Shown here in pieces: positions 1 through 8,644 of a DNA stretch of 64,000 nt. The translations under genes and the position numbers were made by a program. The DNA lies in the NCBI GenBank assembly GCA_942492735.1, contig OW818648.1, positions 1,054,001 to 1,118,000 of the forward strand, in the 5' to 3' direction. The notes under the pieces are model-generated. The model did no database searches. It saw only the letters and a program-made list of their open reading frames with translations, and was not told the DNA's origin. Each line of letters opens with the position of its first letter. Position 1 is the stretch's first letter. The DNA is from Sporobacter sp942492735 (lineage in GTDB: Bacteria > Bacillota > Clostridia > Oscillospirales > Oscillospiraceae).

Positions 1-614
1 CAATGGTTTATTCTGCACGGCAGGGAGAATTCAAGGGGCGCTGCTTTGAAAACGGGCTGACGGAGCTTGGCGAATGCTCTGTCGGGTTGCTTGGCTTAGG
101 CGCCATCGGTAAAGAAGTCGCGAAACGATTAGCCGCTTTTTCTTGCAGCATTTATTACTACAAGCCGCATCCCATTCCTGATCCCGAACGTTACCATGCG
201 CAGCCCCTGAGCAGGGAGGAACTTCTGTCAACATGTGACATCATCAGCCTTCATTTACCGGTTCGTCCGGATACTGAAAAAACAATTTGTGAGGAAACCC
301 TCCGCATGATGAAGCCGGGTGCAATTCTGATCAACACCGCCAGAGGCGAGCTTGTGGATCAAGAGGCTGTCTGCAGCGCGTTAGCAAGCGGAAGGCTGGG
401 TGGATTTGGCGCCGACACGCTGGCGCCTGAACCCGTGCAGCCTGATAATCCGATTATTCGCCTGCCGGAGGATATCCGGGCAAAAGTAGCGCTGTCTCCG
501 CATATTGGCGGAATTACAGCGAAAACCTTCCAGCGTTCATACGCAAAAGCGTATAAAAATATCGAGGCTGCTCTCAATGGCAAACGCCCAAACGATATTG
601 TCAACGGAATTTAG
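1..614 (+). CDS. D-isomer-specific 2-hydroxyacid dehydrogenase (5' end cut by window)
   Basis: The visible 203 residues are the NAD-binding and C-terminal catalytic part of a phosphoglycerate-dehydrogenase-like enzyme, which reduces a 2-oxoacid or oxidises a D-2-hydroxyacid with NAD(H). The Rossmann motif GLGAIG lies at visible residues 31-36. The catalytic triad is Arg114 (TARGELVD), Glu143 (PEP) and His167 (SPHIGG), with spacing like that of E. coli SerA. About 100 N-terminal residues lie upstream of the window, so the ATG at base 3 is not the true start. There is no ACT domain. An Ldh2-type dehydrogenase follows 18 bp downstream in the same direction, which suggests a shared operon for hydroxyacid metabolism. 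The substrate cannot be told from sequence. Confidence 0.85.
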   Translation, partial: MVYSARQGEFKGRCFENGLTELGECSVGLLGLGAIGKEVAKRLAAFSCSIYYYKPHPIPDPERYHAQPLSREELLSTCDIISLHLPVRPDTEKTICEETLRMMKPGAILINTARGELVDQEAVCSALASGRLGGFGADTLAPEPVQPDNPIIRLPEDIRAKVALSPHIGGITAKTFQRSYAKAYKNIEAALNGKRPNDIVNGI

Positions 615-632
615 AAAAAGGAGCATCTAAAA

Positions 633-1676
633 ATGACGAGAGTAAATCACAAAAAATACATGGACTTCTGCACGCAGGCTTGCGTGAATGCTGGGCTCAG
701 CAAAGAAGTAGCCGATGCTACCGCCCATTATCTTGTCCGCACAGATATGTTTGGCACATACTCTCACGGCACGCTTAATCTGTTGCCTTACATGAAAAAA
801 GTTGAAGCCGGCGGTATTATTAAGGACGCCCGTCCGGAAGTGGTATCGGAAGGCCTGGCATGGGCCGTCATCGACGGAAATAACGGCATGGGTCTCTACA
901 ATGCCAAGGTTGCTATGGAAATCGGCATGAAAAAAGCAAAAGAAGCCGGTCTGTCGTATGTCACCGTCCGCAACAGCAGCCATTACGGCGCCTGCGGTGT
1001 GTATGCCGTGGAAGGCGCGGAAAAAGGCTTTATTACGCTGACTGCCAGCAACGTTGCAAAAACCATGACGGTTCCGGGTGGAAAAGGCGGCATTATCGGG
1101 AACTCACCTTTTTCATATGCGGTACCTTCTGGCGCGTATCCGCCCGTTTTTCTGGATATCGCGACGAGCAATATCGCGGGCATGAAAGTAAACAGAGCAA
1201 GAACCGCCGGCGAGCAGGTGCCCCCGGGCTCAATCGTCGATGAAAACGGTCTCCCGACGAACGACCCGAACACCAACTGGGCGCTGTATCCGATGGGTGG
1301 TCATAAAGGCTACGGCATTGCTTTCCTCATTGAAGTCTTAACGTCGATCATCAGCGGCGGCGTGGTCCTGGACATCCCGTTGTGGATAAAAAGTGCGCCG
1401 ACGATCTGCCCGTATAGCCAGATGTTCCAGTTTATTGATGTCGGCACGATCATGGACCCGGTTCTTTTCGGAAAACGGATGGAAGATGCGATCAAAGAGA
1501 TTTCGGAATCGCCAAAGGCCGTTGGCAGCGATCATATCTATTTGCCGGGTGAAATGGAGTGGGAACGCCATTCGAATGCCGTTACGCAGGGACTCAATCT
1601 CCCCGCTGATGTTGAAAGCAACGCACGCGAGTTGGCCGGCTGGCTGAGCCTTGACTTTGAGGCTTGTCTGGTATAA
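633..1676 (+). CDS. Ldh2-family malate/L-lactate/ureidoglycolate-type dehydrogenase
   Basis: This 347-residue protein has the usual length for the Ldh2 (YlbC/AllD/ComC) family of NAD(P)-dependent 2-hydroxyacid dehydrogenases, which have a fold unlike classic LDH. Visible family motifs are YSHGTLNL near residue 45, the NSSHYGACG loop near residues 112-120, GNSPFSYAVP near 150, and the MGGHKGYG motif near 220. The start follows the Shine-Dalgarno AAAAAGGAG by 8 bases. It sits between a D-2-hydroxyacid dehydrogenase and an aldehyde oxidoreductase, all on the plus strand. A pathway that interconverts hydroxyacid, oxoacid and aldehyde is plausible, but the true substrate is unknown. Confidence 0.85.
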   Translation: MTRVNHKKYMDFCTQACVNAGLSKEVADATAHYLVRTDMFGTYSHGTLNLLPYMKKVEAGGIIKDARPEVVSEGLAWAVIDGNNGMGLYNAKVAMEIGMKKAKEAGLSYVTVRNSSHYGACGVYAVEGAEKGFITLTASNVAKTMTVPGGKGGIIGNSPFSYAVPSGAYPPVFLDIATSNIAGMKVNRARTAGEQVPPGSIVDENGLPTNDPNTNWALYPMGGHKGYGIAFLIEVLTSIISGGVVLDIPLWIKSAPTICPYSQMFQFIDVGTIMDPVLFGKRMEDAIKEISESPKAVGSDHIYLPGEMEWERHSNAVTQGLNLPADVESNARELAGWLSLDFEACLV

Positions 1677-1747
1677 CCAATATGCTCGCCTATATAAATA
1701 TTTAACATTCGGCCTGAGTGTGCTGTCTGGCAAAGGAGAATCCAACT

Positions 1748-3676
1748 ATGGCTGGCGGATTTATGGGTAAACTGCTGTTTATAAATCTTAAATATAGGAC
1801 CTGGCGCATAGAAAGTCCTAACGAGAAATACTATAGGACGTGGTTGGGCGGCTACGGCATGGCCGCCCAGATATATTATGAACGCATGAAGCCGGGAATC
1901 GATCCCCTTGGCCCTGATAACATTCTTGGCTTCGCCGCTGGTTTTTTAACCGGCACGAGAGCGCATGGGGCAGGAAGATTTCAGGTTATCGCCAAATCAC
2001 CCGCCACAGGCGGATGGGGTGAGAGCAACTGTGGGGGAAAATTCGGCCCGTATTTAAAGGCCAGCGGATTTGATATGATATTTCTTGAGGATATCTCAGA
2101 AATGCCGGTTTATGTCACCGTTTATGACGGTGACGTCAGGTTCCATGACGCTTCGCATGTGTGGGGCCTGAACGCAAGCGATACAGAGACTAACCTCAGA
2201 GAAGAGCTTGGGAAGGGATATCAGATTGCAACGATCGGACCGGCCGGAGAAAACCTGAGCGCAATGGCCGGTATTTTTACTGATCAGGGCCGTGCAGCGG
2301 GGCGTATGGGAATGGGCGGCGTTATGGGTTCAAAAAGGCTGAAGGCTCTAGCCTGCGGCGGGACATTCAAAGTACCGATCGCCCACCCAGATCAGCTTGA
2401 TGCGGTCTGCAAGCGCATGGTTGCTGACGCCAAGGAATATTGGCAGACCTCTCTCGCCGACTACGGCACCAGTGGTGTCTATCAGATGTTTATCGGCTTG
2501 AACGATACGTCAGTTAAAAACTGGAAATCGACTGCGCCCGAGAATAACTACACGTTGGACGACGCGATGAAGCTCTCCGGAGAAGCGTACATACCGTTTC
2601 GAAAGAAAAAATACGCATGTTCACAATGTGCCGCAGCCTGCGGCGCGGTTCTGGATGTCAAGGACCGCGACGGAAAGAAATTCGAGACGCATCGCCCCGA
2701 GTACGAAACGATTGGTGCCTTCGGCAGCAACTGCATGAACAAAGACCTGACATCTGTTTTCGAGGCCAACGAGGACTGTAACAGATATGGAATGGATACC
2801 ATTTCGGCAGGCAGCACCATCTCCTGGGCAATGGAGTGCAATGAACACGGTCTGTTTACCGAGGAAGAGCTGGACGGTCTCGACCTCAGCTGGGGTAACG
2901 GCGCGGTCTTCAGGGAGCTGCTCCGGAGAATGGCCTATCGCGAGGGCTTTTTGGGTGACCTGCTATGCGATGGAATGAAAAGGGCGTCTGAAAGGCTCGG
3001 CCGCGGCTCTGAAGCGTTCCGCACCGACGCCGGCGGTATCGAGCTCCCGATGCACGACCCACGCAAGTGGCCGGGCTTCTCTCTGAGCTATTCGACCGAC
3101 GCTGGACCAGGGCGGCATAATCAGGGTGCTCTCGGCTATATCGAGCACGCTTTCGGCTGTTGGGAGCTGTATGATAAATTTCCTTTTCTGAAGAGCGTCG
3201 CCGAGAGAATGTACGATTTTGATGACGACACGAAGGGCGAGTCGCAAAAATACCTCTCATCCTGGATTCACTACTTAAACTGTCTGGGCTGCTGCATATT
3301 GGCTGTACTCGGGAATTATTTACATTACCCCCTGATCGATACAACACGCGCCATAACTGGATGGGACGACTTCGATGTGGATGAAGCCCTTTTAATTGGT
3401 GAACGCATTCAGGACATAAGGCATATCTTCAATCTGCGAGAAGGCCTCCGGCCTAATGTTGAGTTCCGCCTCAAGGACCGTGTCGTCGGCATCCCCCCGC
3501 TGACATCAGGCTCGACGGCAGGCATCTCTCCGCCTGTTGACAAGTACTTTGACATGTACTTTAAAGCCATGGATATAGACCCGGTGACTTGTATGCCGAG
3601 CGAGAACAAGCTTGAAAGTCTTGGTTTGAAGGATCTCGTTATGAAATACTGGGCACAAGCGCCGCACATCGACTGA
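1748..3676 (+). CDS. Tungsten-type aldehyde:ferredoxin oxidoreductase (AOR family)
   Basis: AOR-family enzymes oxidise aldehydes to carboxylic acids, or reduce acids, with ferredoxin, using a bis-pterin tungsten (or Mo) centre and one [4Fe-4S] cluster. The N-terminal domain starts with GKLLFINL and contains the LGGYGMAAQIYYE and GRAAGRMGMGGVMGSKRLKA pterin-binding segments. Cluster ligands are Cys291, Cys294 and Cys298 (CSQCAAAC) plus a distal Cys at 512 or 515 in NCLGCC, matching the C-x2-C-x3-C...C pattern of Pyrococcus AOR. The start at 1748 was chosen because GGAG lies about 10 bases upstream; an in-frame ATG at 1718 lacks one. The 642 residues are typical. Converging MoaD-like and MoeB-like genes lie just beyond its terminator and may serve its cofactor. 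Confidence 0.93.
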   Translation: MAGGFMGKLLFINLKYRTWRIESPNEKYYRTWLGGYGMAAQIYYERMKPGIDPLGPDNILGFAAGFLTGTRAHGAGRFQVIAKSPATGGWGESNCGGKFGPYLKASGFDMIFLEDISEMPVYVTVYDGDVRFHDASHVWGLNASDTETNLREELGKGYQIATIGPAGENLSAMAGIFTDQGRAAGRMGMGGVMGSKRLKALACGGTFKVPIAHPDQLDAVCKRMVADAKEYWQTSLADYGTSGVYQMFIGLNDTSVKNWKSTAPENNYTLDDAMKLSGEAYIPFRKKKYACSQCAAACGAVLDVKDRDGKKFETHRPEYETIGAFGSNCMNKDLTSVFEANEDCNRYGMDTISAGSTISWAMECNEHGLFTEEELDGLDLSWGNGAVFRELLRRMAYREGFLGDLLCDGMKRASERLGRGSEAFRTDAGGIELPMHDPRKWPGFSLSYSTDAGPGRHNQGALGYIEHAFGCWELYDKFPFLKSVAERMYDFDDDTKGESQKYLSSWIHYLNCLGCCILAVLGNYLHYPLIDTTRAITGWDDFDVDEALLIGERIQDIRHIFNLREGLRPNVEFRLKDRVVGIPPLTSGSTAGISPPVDKYFDMYFKAMDIDPVTCMPSENKLESLGLKDLVMKYWAQAPHID

Positions 3677-3741
3677 CAGCAGATTTATTTCCTAAAATGA
3701 CGCACGGAAAATCAAGGAATAAAACCATAACCAGAAAGCAA

Positions 3742-3787
3742 AACAAAGAGCGGTATTTGACGATTGTGTCTGATACCGCTCTTTGTT
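3742..3787. terminator. Bidirectional rho-independent terminator
   Basis: A perfect 15-bp inverted repeat (3742-3756 and 3773-3787) encloses a 16-nt loop. It lies between the convergent AOR gene and the MoaD-like gene and can serve both strands. Confidence 0.8.
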
Positions 3788-3809
3788 ATTTGTTGATTCT
3801 CCTGAAATT

Positions 3810-4073
3810 TCAACCGCCGGCCATGATGTTGGATATCAATACCTCTGCACCGTCCGGTATCGGCGTGTTCAGTTTGAAAACAATGTTACCGTTGACAGCA
3901 ATTCTGGTTCGAGTGTCAATTTCCCCGGATTTGACCACCAACCCCTTGATTTTTGATCCATATTCGGTTTCAAGACAATCTAAAAGACCTGCGACATCGA
4001 GGCCGGATTTGTCAATCTCAATAATCCTCGGCAGATCTTTCGCATATCCGAAATTATACATTTTTATAGGCAT
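3810..4073 (-). CDS. MoaD/ThiS-family sulfur-carrier-like protein
   Basis: This is an 87-residue beta-grasp protein ending in MAGG, the C-terminal Gly-Gly that is adenylated and thiocarboxylated in MoaD and ThiS. The end INGxx..PIPDGAEVLISNIMAGG style is typical of the MoaD branch. The start at 4073 is preferred because AGGAGG lies 6 bases upstream; a start at 4088 would place that ribosome site inside the gene. It is 54 bp downstream of a MoeB/ThiF-like gene on the same strand, the expected activating partner. Position next to a W-type AOR suggests sulfur donation for molybdopterin, though thiamine or another sulfur-transfer role cannot be excluded. Confidence 0.8.
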   Translation of the reverse strand: MPIKMYNFGYAKDLPRIIEIDKSGLDVAGLLDCLETEYGSKIKGLVVKSGEIDTRTRIAVNGNIVFKLNTPIPDGAEVLISNIMAGG

Positions 4074-4127
4074 AACAACCTCCTGCATCGCAACTGTAAA
4101 ATAAGTATATCACCAGGACGGGCGTTT

Positions 4128-4856
4128 TCAATAACGTATGGAACCGCATGCCGGGCATCCAGGCTGACGATCCGCTTTAACACTGTGCCATGACACATCA
4201 ATCCCACTAAAAAAAAGTGTTTTGTCAAACGGCGGAAGGGCTATATCAAGGAGCACCAGTATGGTCAGCTGCGCCGCAAGGGCGGATATCGTCGCAACAA
4301 CCGGCGCGAAGGAAGACGGTCGGTCATTCGGAAGTGCTTCCTCGTCATATAGGCAGCGCAGGCATGCCGTCCTGCCTGGAAGGATAAGATTCAGCATGCC
4401 CGACATACCGTCTACCCCGCCGTTAACAAGTGGCTTTGTCAGTCTGCAGCATACCTCGTTCACAATGAAGCGTAGTTCGATGTTGTCAACTGCCAGTACA
4501 GTGATGTCGTAACCCGAGATGTACTTCTCCGCGTTATCCCTGTCTATCATGTCATAAATCGGCTCATAAATCAGAGTGGGGTTAAAGGCGTGGAGCTTCT
4601 CCTGAGCTGACAGCACCTTTTGTTCTCCTATGTCCCTTTCGAAATGCAGAAACTGGCGGTTCAAATTGGACATGCTCACGATGTCACCGTCAATAAATCC
4701 TATTCGGCCCACGCCTGCTCCCGCCAGACAGTACAAAAGCGTCGAGCCCAGACCGCCTGCGCCTATGACGAGGACGGAGCGACGACCGAGCTTTTCCTGC
4801 CCTTCTTTGCCGATCTCAGGTATATCTATTTGACGAGAATACCGTTCAAATGCCAT
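4128..4856 (-). CDS. ThiF/MoeB/HesA-family adenylyltransferase
   Basis: This E1-like enzyme adenylates the C-terminal Gly-Gly of a MoaD/ThiS partner. The 242-residue protein begins MAFERYSRQIDIPEIG, carries the nucleotide motif VIGAGGLGS near residue 29, the NLNRQFLH segment and two CxxC pairs (CLRC and CPAC) that bind the structural zinc. The start at 4856 has GGAGG 8 bases upstream; a GTG start at 4943 would add 29 acidic residues without a good ribosome site. There is no C-terminal rhodanese domain, so it resembles E. coli MoeB. The carrier gene lies directly downstream and they are probably co-transcribed. Confidence 0.87.
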   Translation of the reverse strand: MAFERYSRQIDIPEIGKEGQEKLGRRSVLVIGAGGLGSTLLYCLAGAGVGRIGFIDGDIVSMSNLNRQFLHFERDIGEQKVLSAQEKLHAFNPTLIYEPIYDMIDRDNAEKYISGYDITVLAVDNIELRFIVNEVCCRLTKPLVNGGVDGMSGMLNLILPGRTACLRCLYDEEALPNDRPSSFAPVVATISALAAQLTILVLLDIALPPFDKTLFFSGIDVSWHSVKADRQPGCPACGSIRY

Positions 4857-5003
4857 GATGTCTCCCTCCTCAGGCCCGTCCTCAACTTCAATCTCTTCGT
4901 TATTGCGTCGCATTTGTCGATTATTGTTAAATCCCGATTCCACATTTCATCACATCCTATGAATCTTAATTTACATCCTGGTTGTAATATTTGTAAAGAC
5001 CGG

Positions 5004-6218
5004 TCATTCACCGCTAAGGAAACGGTCAACCACGATCGCTCCGTCCCTTATAACCATGCATATATCACGCGTAGAGCGAATGTTCTCCAGCGGATTTCCG
5101 CCTAGAATGACGAGATCGGCAGCTTGTCCAGGCGCGACGGTTCCAAATTCATGATCTTTTCGCAGCAGTTTTGCATTTCCGCCAGTCGCCGCTGTTACTG
5201 CGGCGATTGGGCTCATACCTGCTTCACAAAGCAATTCCATTTCTTCATGGAGGCACTCTCCGTAAGGAATCAAAGGAATGCCCGAATCACACCCCACGCC
5301 CAGCTTGACGCCCGCTTCAATCATTCGACGAACAGCTTCTTTAAGACTGGGATATGAAAGCGGAGCGTTTTTAACGCCGCCATCATGATATTTTGTGGCG
5401 ATCATGGTCGGTACAACCCATACATCCGTTGATGTCAGTAGTTTCAGCACCTCGTCCGTCATTTCATGATGCTCCGGGGTCGCGGCATTGAGCGTGTGCT
5501 CTATCGTGTCGGCACCGCAAATTAGCGCGTCCTTAATACCCTCGATGTGGTCTACATGAGCCATAACGGGCCTTCCCAAACTGTGCGCCGCGTCAGCTAT
5601 CCGACAGAGCTGCCTGTTGGTAAGCTTCGGGACTTTGTTTGGATAACCCATCAAGTTATTTTCGGAGATCACCATCTTAATCCAGTCGGCGCCCTCCATA
5701 ACCAGCTTTTTTACTTCTTCCTCAATGTTCGTATTTTCATCGACAAAGACAAGCTCATGTTGCATAATTTGAGGATCCTGAAACAGGACAGTGTATCCGG
5801 GATGGCCGAATTGAGCCTGCATCATCCGTCCTGCGGCGATGATCCGTGGAGATCGTATCCTGCCGGAGTTTGCGGCGTTGCGGATGTCGAATATGTCCGG
5901 CACAAAATCTCCGGCACTTCTTAGGCATGTTATACCCCAGTTCAATGCCGCTTCTCTGTGTTCGGCATAGTCATAGGAAATAAAACGCCCAGTGTGGGAG
6001 GGGCGGTCTAACCGAGCCGTACCGCCGATATGTGTATGGACATCCGAAAATCCCGGAAGCAGAAAGTGCCCCGTCAAGTCAATGACCTGCGCTTTTTCAG
6101 GGATAGATATGTGGGTACCCATGTAAATGATCTTTTTGTTTTCGACAATCACTGTGGAATTCGTGATTGGACCGGCTCCCGTACCGTCAATAACGGATGC
6201 GTTGCATAATGCGAGCAT
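5004..6218 (-). CDS. Metal-dependent amidohydrolase (imidazolonepropionase/prolidase-like)
   Basis: This 404-residue TIM-barrel amidohydrolase has the metal-binding HTH pair at His61 and His63 (DVHTHIGG), a carboxylated-lysine-type segment GADWIKMV, later metal histidines in MAHVDHIEG and DTIEHTL, and the catalytic Asp in GCDSGIP. N- and C-terminal beta-sandwich parts frame the barrel (MLALCNASVIDGTG and the NPLENI end), as in the imidazolonepropionase and Xaa-Pro dipeptidase-like families. The start at 6218 has GGAG 7 bases upstream. A LysR gene lies upstream on the same strand. It hydrolyses a cyclic amide, amide or lactone; the substrate is unknown. Confidence 0.87.
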   Translation of the reverse strand: MLALCNASVIDGTGAGPITNSTVIVENKKIIYMGTHISIPEKAQVIDLTGHFLLPGFSDVHTHIGGTARLDRPSHTGRFISYDYAEHREAALNWGITCLRSAGDFVPDIFDIRNAANSGRIRSPRIIAAGRMMQAQFGHPGYTVLFQDPQIMQHELVFVDENTNIEEEVKKLVMEGADWIKMVISENNLMGYPNKVPKLTNRQLCRIADAAHSLGRPVMAHVDHIEGIKDALICGADTIEHTLNAATPEHHEMTDEVLKLLTSTDVWVVPTMIATKYHDGGVKNAPLSYPSLKEAVRRMIEAGVKLGVGCDSGIPLIPYGECLHEEMELLCEAGMSPIAAVTAATGGNAKLLRKDHEFGTVAPGQAADLVILGGNPLENIRSTRDICMVIRDGAIVVDRFLSGE

Positions 6219-6362
6219 TATCCCACTCCTTAAAATATCTACAGCCCAGAAATATTTCTTATTGCTAAATATAAGTCGAGGTTGATACATTAAATAATAG
6301 AGCTCCGCCTGAAAAACACAATCCAAAAAAAGTTATAAGCGTATAATTATAAACATGTTTCT

Positions 6363-7250
6363 CTATCCCTGCGCGTAATTGTCCAGAATATTCTGAACAA
6401 CTAGAGGAATCAGAGGATTGTCGCTATTTTTTAGCCATGCCATAACGACCGGGGAATATAAACTCGTCGGAATTGAAATCAGATCCGGCGTCTGATGAAT
6501 AACGACCTGATCATCTAGTATGACAGCACCGTCGCCCATGCGTACGGCCATAATTGCCGTTTCGATATTTGGAACCATTCTAAAGTTTTGCATTGTGAAG
6601 CCTTGTGCAAGGCAGATGTTCATGCAGGTATTATAAGTCAGATGGCTGTTCTTTGAGGTTGGAATAAAAAAACGCTCTTCACAAAGGTCTGAGAAATTCA
6701 AATCAGGCTTCGAGGCCAGACGATGTCCTTTTGACAAAAATGCAATATATCTTGCAGTAAGCAGCGTCCTCGTCTCAACGATGGATTTATCGAGAATCAT
6801 ATGCTCTAAAGTAACGATGAGGTCGAAACTCTGGGCACTCAGACTTTCGTTGAGCGCAACAAAGTTATTTTTGTCAATGCTGAATGCGACATCTGGCTGG
6901 GCAACCGAGAATTCTTTAACGATTTTATGAAGATTTCCCAGATCGGAGTTCTCAAAAAGTCCGATGCTAAAAAACTGTTTTCCGGGAGTCTGCTCAAGTT
7001 GCTTCGCGTGATCAAGCGCGCTCTGCAGCGCTCTGCTGGCTCGCTTAATATGCTCAATCATCAGCTCGCCGGCCTCAGTAAGGGATACGGAACGATATCG
7101 CCTGTGGAACAGAGTAAGACCCCATTCCTCCTCCAGAAGATGAATCTGCTTGCTAATCGCCGGTTGAGATATAAAAAACCGATCGGCCGCTCGGGAAAAA
7201 CTTCCGCATTCCGCCGCTGTGATGAAATATTCCAGTTGTACTGTATTCAT
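6363..7250 (-). CDS. LysR-family transcriptional regulator
   Basis: The 295 residues show the N-terminal winged helix-turn-helix of LysR proteins (MNTVQLEYFITAAECGS, then the FISQPAISKQIHLLEEE recognition region, residues about 3-60) and a periplasmic-binding-protein-like effector domain from about residue 90. It is divergent from the aldo/keto reductase, with a 220-bp shared upstream region that contains a 16-bp inverted repeat. It probably controls the aldo/keto reductase and possibly the downstream amidohydrolase-MoeB-MoaD genes on its own strand. The inducer is unknown. Confidence 0.92.
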   Translation of the reverse strand: MNTVQLEYFITAAECGSFSRAADRFFISQPAISKQIHLLEEEWGLTLFHRRYRSVSLTEAGELMIEHIKRASRALQSALDHAKQLEQTPGKQFFSIGLFENSDLGNLHKIVKEFSVAQPDVAFSIDKNNFVALNESLSAQSFDLIVTLEHMILDKSIVETRTLLTARYIAFLSKGHRLASKPDLNFSDLCEERFFIPTSKNSHLTYNTCMNICLAQGFTMQNFRMVPNIETAIMAVRMGDGAVILDDQVVIHQTPDLISIPTSLYSPVVMAWLKNSDNPLIPLVVQNILDNYAQG

Positions 7251-7367
7251 AAAGTATCGGGCGTTCGTCCCGTTAAACTCCTTCCGTCTTCACGTTTTAA
7301 ACACGATGCGGATATATAATGCATAAATTAAATCACATTAGATATAGGAATGCAATGGCATTATGGT

Positions 7368-7383
7368 ATAACAATTCAGTTAT
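7368..7383. promoter_or_regulatory. Candidate LysR operator (ATAAC-N6-GTTAT)
   Basis: A perfect inverted repeat ATAAC-N6-GTTAT lies in the 220-bp region between the divergent LysR and aldo/keto reductase genes, about 90 bp before the reductase start. It is close to the T-N11-A architecture of LysR sites. It is a candidate only. Confidence 0.5.
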
Positions 7384-7470
7384 GTTATGATTACGAATTT
7401 CATATTGAGTAAGCAAACAGAATCGTTTATCCTAATATCAAACTGACTGATACGAAAGGGGTGCACTTAA

Positions 7471-8358
7471 ATGCAAAATACCGTTCCAACTACAAAACTT
7501 GAAAATTCCAGAGAAAACATTTCTATTCCCCAGATCGGATTCGGCGTTTCTGCTATTGAGAAGGAACTCGTCGCCGGCTGTGTCTCCGCCGCCATTAAAT
7601 GTGGTTACAGGTTGTTCGACAATGCTCGATTCTACGGCAACGAGGCTGAAGTTGGCGCCGCACTCCGGTCGGAGGACATACCGCGCGACGAACTGTTCAT
7701 CAGCACCAAGCTTCCCAATGCTTGCCACGCTTACAAAGATGCAATTGCTGCCTGCGAGCGAAGCCTTAAGATTATGGGTCTTGACTATTTCGATATGTAC
7801 ATGATCCATTTCCCTATGCCCACGCTCGGCCTTTATACCGAAGCGTGGAGCGCGCTCGAAAGACTTCATAAAGATGGCAAGGTGCGCGTCATTGGCCTAT
7901 CCAATTTCAAAGAGCATCATGTCAATGAAATACTTAGAGTCTGCTCGATCAAACCCATGGTTAACGAATTGGAGATCAATCCATACTATGCACAGAAACA
8001 GCTACGTAAGTTCTGCCAGTCTGAGGGAATTCACGTGATCAACTGGTTCCCGCTCGGTGGGCCGAGAGATCCACTGATACCATACCCCATGGAAAACTTC
8101 AAAGTGTTGCTTGATGATCCTTATCTGCAGATTCTAGGTGATAAATACGGCAAAACCATTTCGCAAATAGCTCTTCGCTGGGCTGTCGAGCACAATATGA
8201 CGCCGATTCCCAAATCCAAGAACCCTGCGAGAATGCGAGAAAACACGGAAATCTTCGATTTTAGTCTTACGAATGAAGAGATTTCGGATATTGACGCGTT
8301 GGATCACGACCGTCGCCTTGGCCCTGATTCGGACGTATATAACGACCTTCAAGAATAA
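7471..8358 (+). CDS. Aldo/keto reductase
   Basis: This 295-residue NAD(P)H-dependent (alpha/beta)8 barrel has the complete catalytic tetrad: Asp50 and Tyr55 (GYRLFDNARFYGNEAEVG), Lys80 (FISTKLPN) and His113 (MIHFP). The coenzyme segment IPIPKSKNPARMRENTEIFDF style near residues 250-270 is also present. The gene starts 6 bases after GAAAGGGGTG. It is divergent from a LysR gene. It would reduce an aldehyde or ketone; together with the nearby AOR and dehydrogenases it fits aldehyde handling. The substrate is unknown. Downstream there is no gene for about 400 bp, only repeats and a tRNA fragment. Confidence 0.93.
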   Translation: MQNTVPTTKLENSRENISIPQIGFGVSAIEKELVAGCVSAAIKCGYRLFDNARFYGNEAEVGAALRSEDIPRDELFISTKLPNACHAYKDAIAACERSLKIMGLDYFDMYMIHFPMPTLGLYTEAWSALERLHKDGKVRVIGLSNFKEHHVNEILRVCSIKPMVNELEINPYYAQKQLRKFCQSEGIHVINWFPLGGPRDPLIPYPMENFKVLLDDPYLQILGDKYGKTISQIALRWAVEHNMTPIPKSKNPARMRENTEIFDFSLTNEEISDIDALDHDRRLGPDSDVYNDLQE

Positions 8359-8425
8359 GCTGGTGGACGCTATCAATCAAATCGCATTGTTAGGTTCCAT
8401 TATTATGCATATACGTTCGATTCCT

Positions 8426-8447
8426 GGGGTTTATTTGGGGTTTATTT
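8426..8447. repeat. Tandem repeat, 2 x GGGGTTTATTT
   Basis: Two perfect 11-bp copies stand head to tail at 8426-8436 and 8437-8447, in the gene-free stretch before the tRNA fragment. Their function is unknown; such repeats occur near recombination sites. Confidence 0.8.
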
Positions 8448-8464
8448 TTATGAAATTATCTAAA

Positions 8465-8549
8465 ACGAGGCAAAATAAAGTTAAATAAGAAGAAAAAAAG
8501 ACTAGATTTTGCAAGCCTTTGAGAAATTATACAGCACGAGGCAAAATAA
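8465..8549. repeat. Direct repeat pair ACGAGGCAAAATAA
   Basis: Two perfect 14-bp copies lie at 8465-8478 and 8536-8549, 71 bp apart, directly upstream of a tRNA 3' fragment. Spaced direct repeats beside a tRNA-type attachment site resemble integrase arm or excisionase sites, but this is inference. Confidence 0.75.
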
Positions 8550-8573
8550 CCAAACCCCAACTCCGACTCTAAA

Positions 8574-8605
8574 GGTCGCTGGTTCGAACCCAGTCGGGCG
8601 TACCA
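8574..8605 (+). pseudogene. tRNA 3'-end fragment (T arm, acceptor strand and CCA)
   Basis: The sequence contains a complete T arm: GCTGG (8578-8582), loop TTCGAAC (8583-8589) and CCAGT (8590-8594). It is followed by the acceptor strand CGGGCGT (8595-8601), discriminator A and encoded CCA (8603-8605). A matching 5' acceptor strand (ACGCCCG or a wobble version), D arm and valid anticodon arm are absent upstream, so no functional tRNA is encoded. The preceding CCGACTCTAA resembles a decayed anticodon arm, possibly of an arginine tRNA. Such 3' fragments are what integrating elements leave at the far end of their insertion. Confidence 0.75.
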
Positions 8606-8609
8606 CAAG

Positions 8610-8644
8610 AATCCGCCAACCGTAATGGTTGGCGGATTTTTTGT
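8610..8644 (+). terminator. Strong rho-independent terminator behind the tRNA fragment
   Basis: A perfect 12-bp stem (8610-8621 with 8627-8638) with loop GTAAT is followed by a run of Ts. It lies 4 bases after the CCA of the tRNA fragment and is probably the original tRNA terminator. Confidence 0.9.

Noticed and set aside
3697..4104. Open frame of 135 codons on the plus strand over the MoaD-like gene
   Set aside because: It includes the terminator hairpin and is antisense to a gene with a good ribosome site and the Gly-Gly end.
8561..8605. CTCTAAA next to a tRNA-like 3' end, as in a pyrrolysine (amber) tRNA
   Set aside because: The flanking bases do not form a 5-bp anticodon stem, and no 5' acceptor strand or D arm exists. 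No pyl biosynthesis genes are in the window. It reads better as a degraded ordinary tRNA 3' part.
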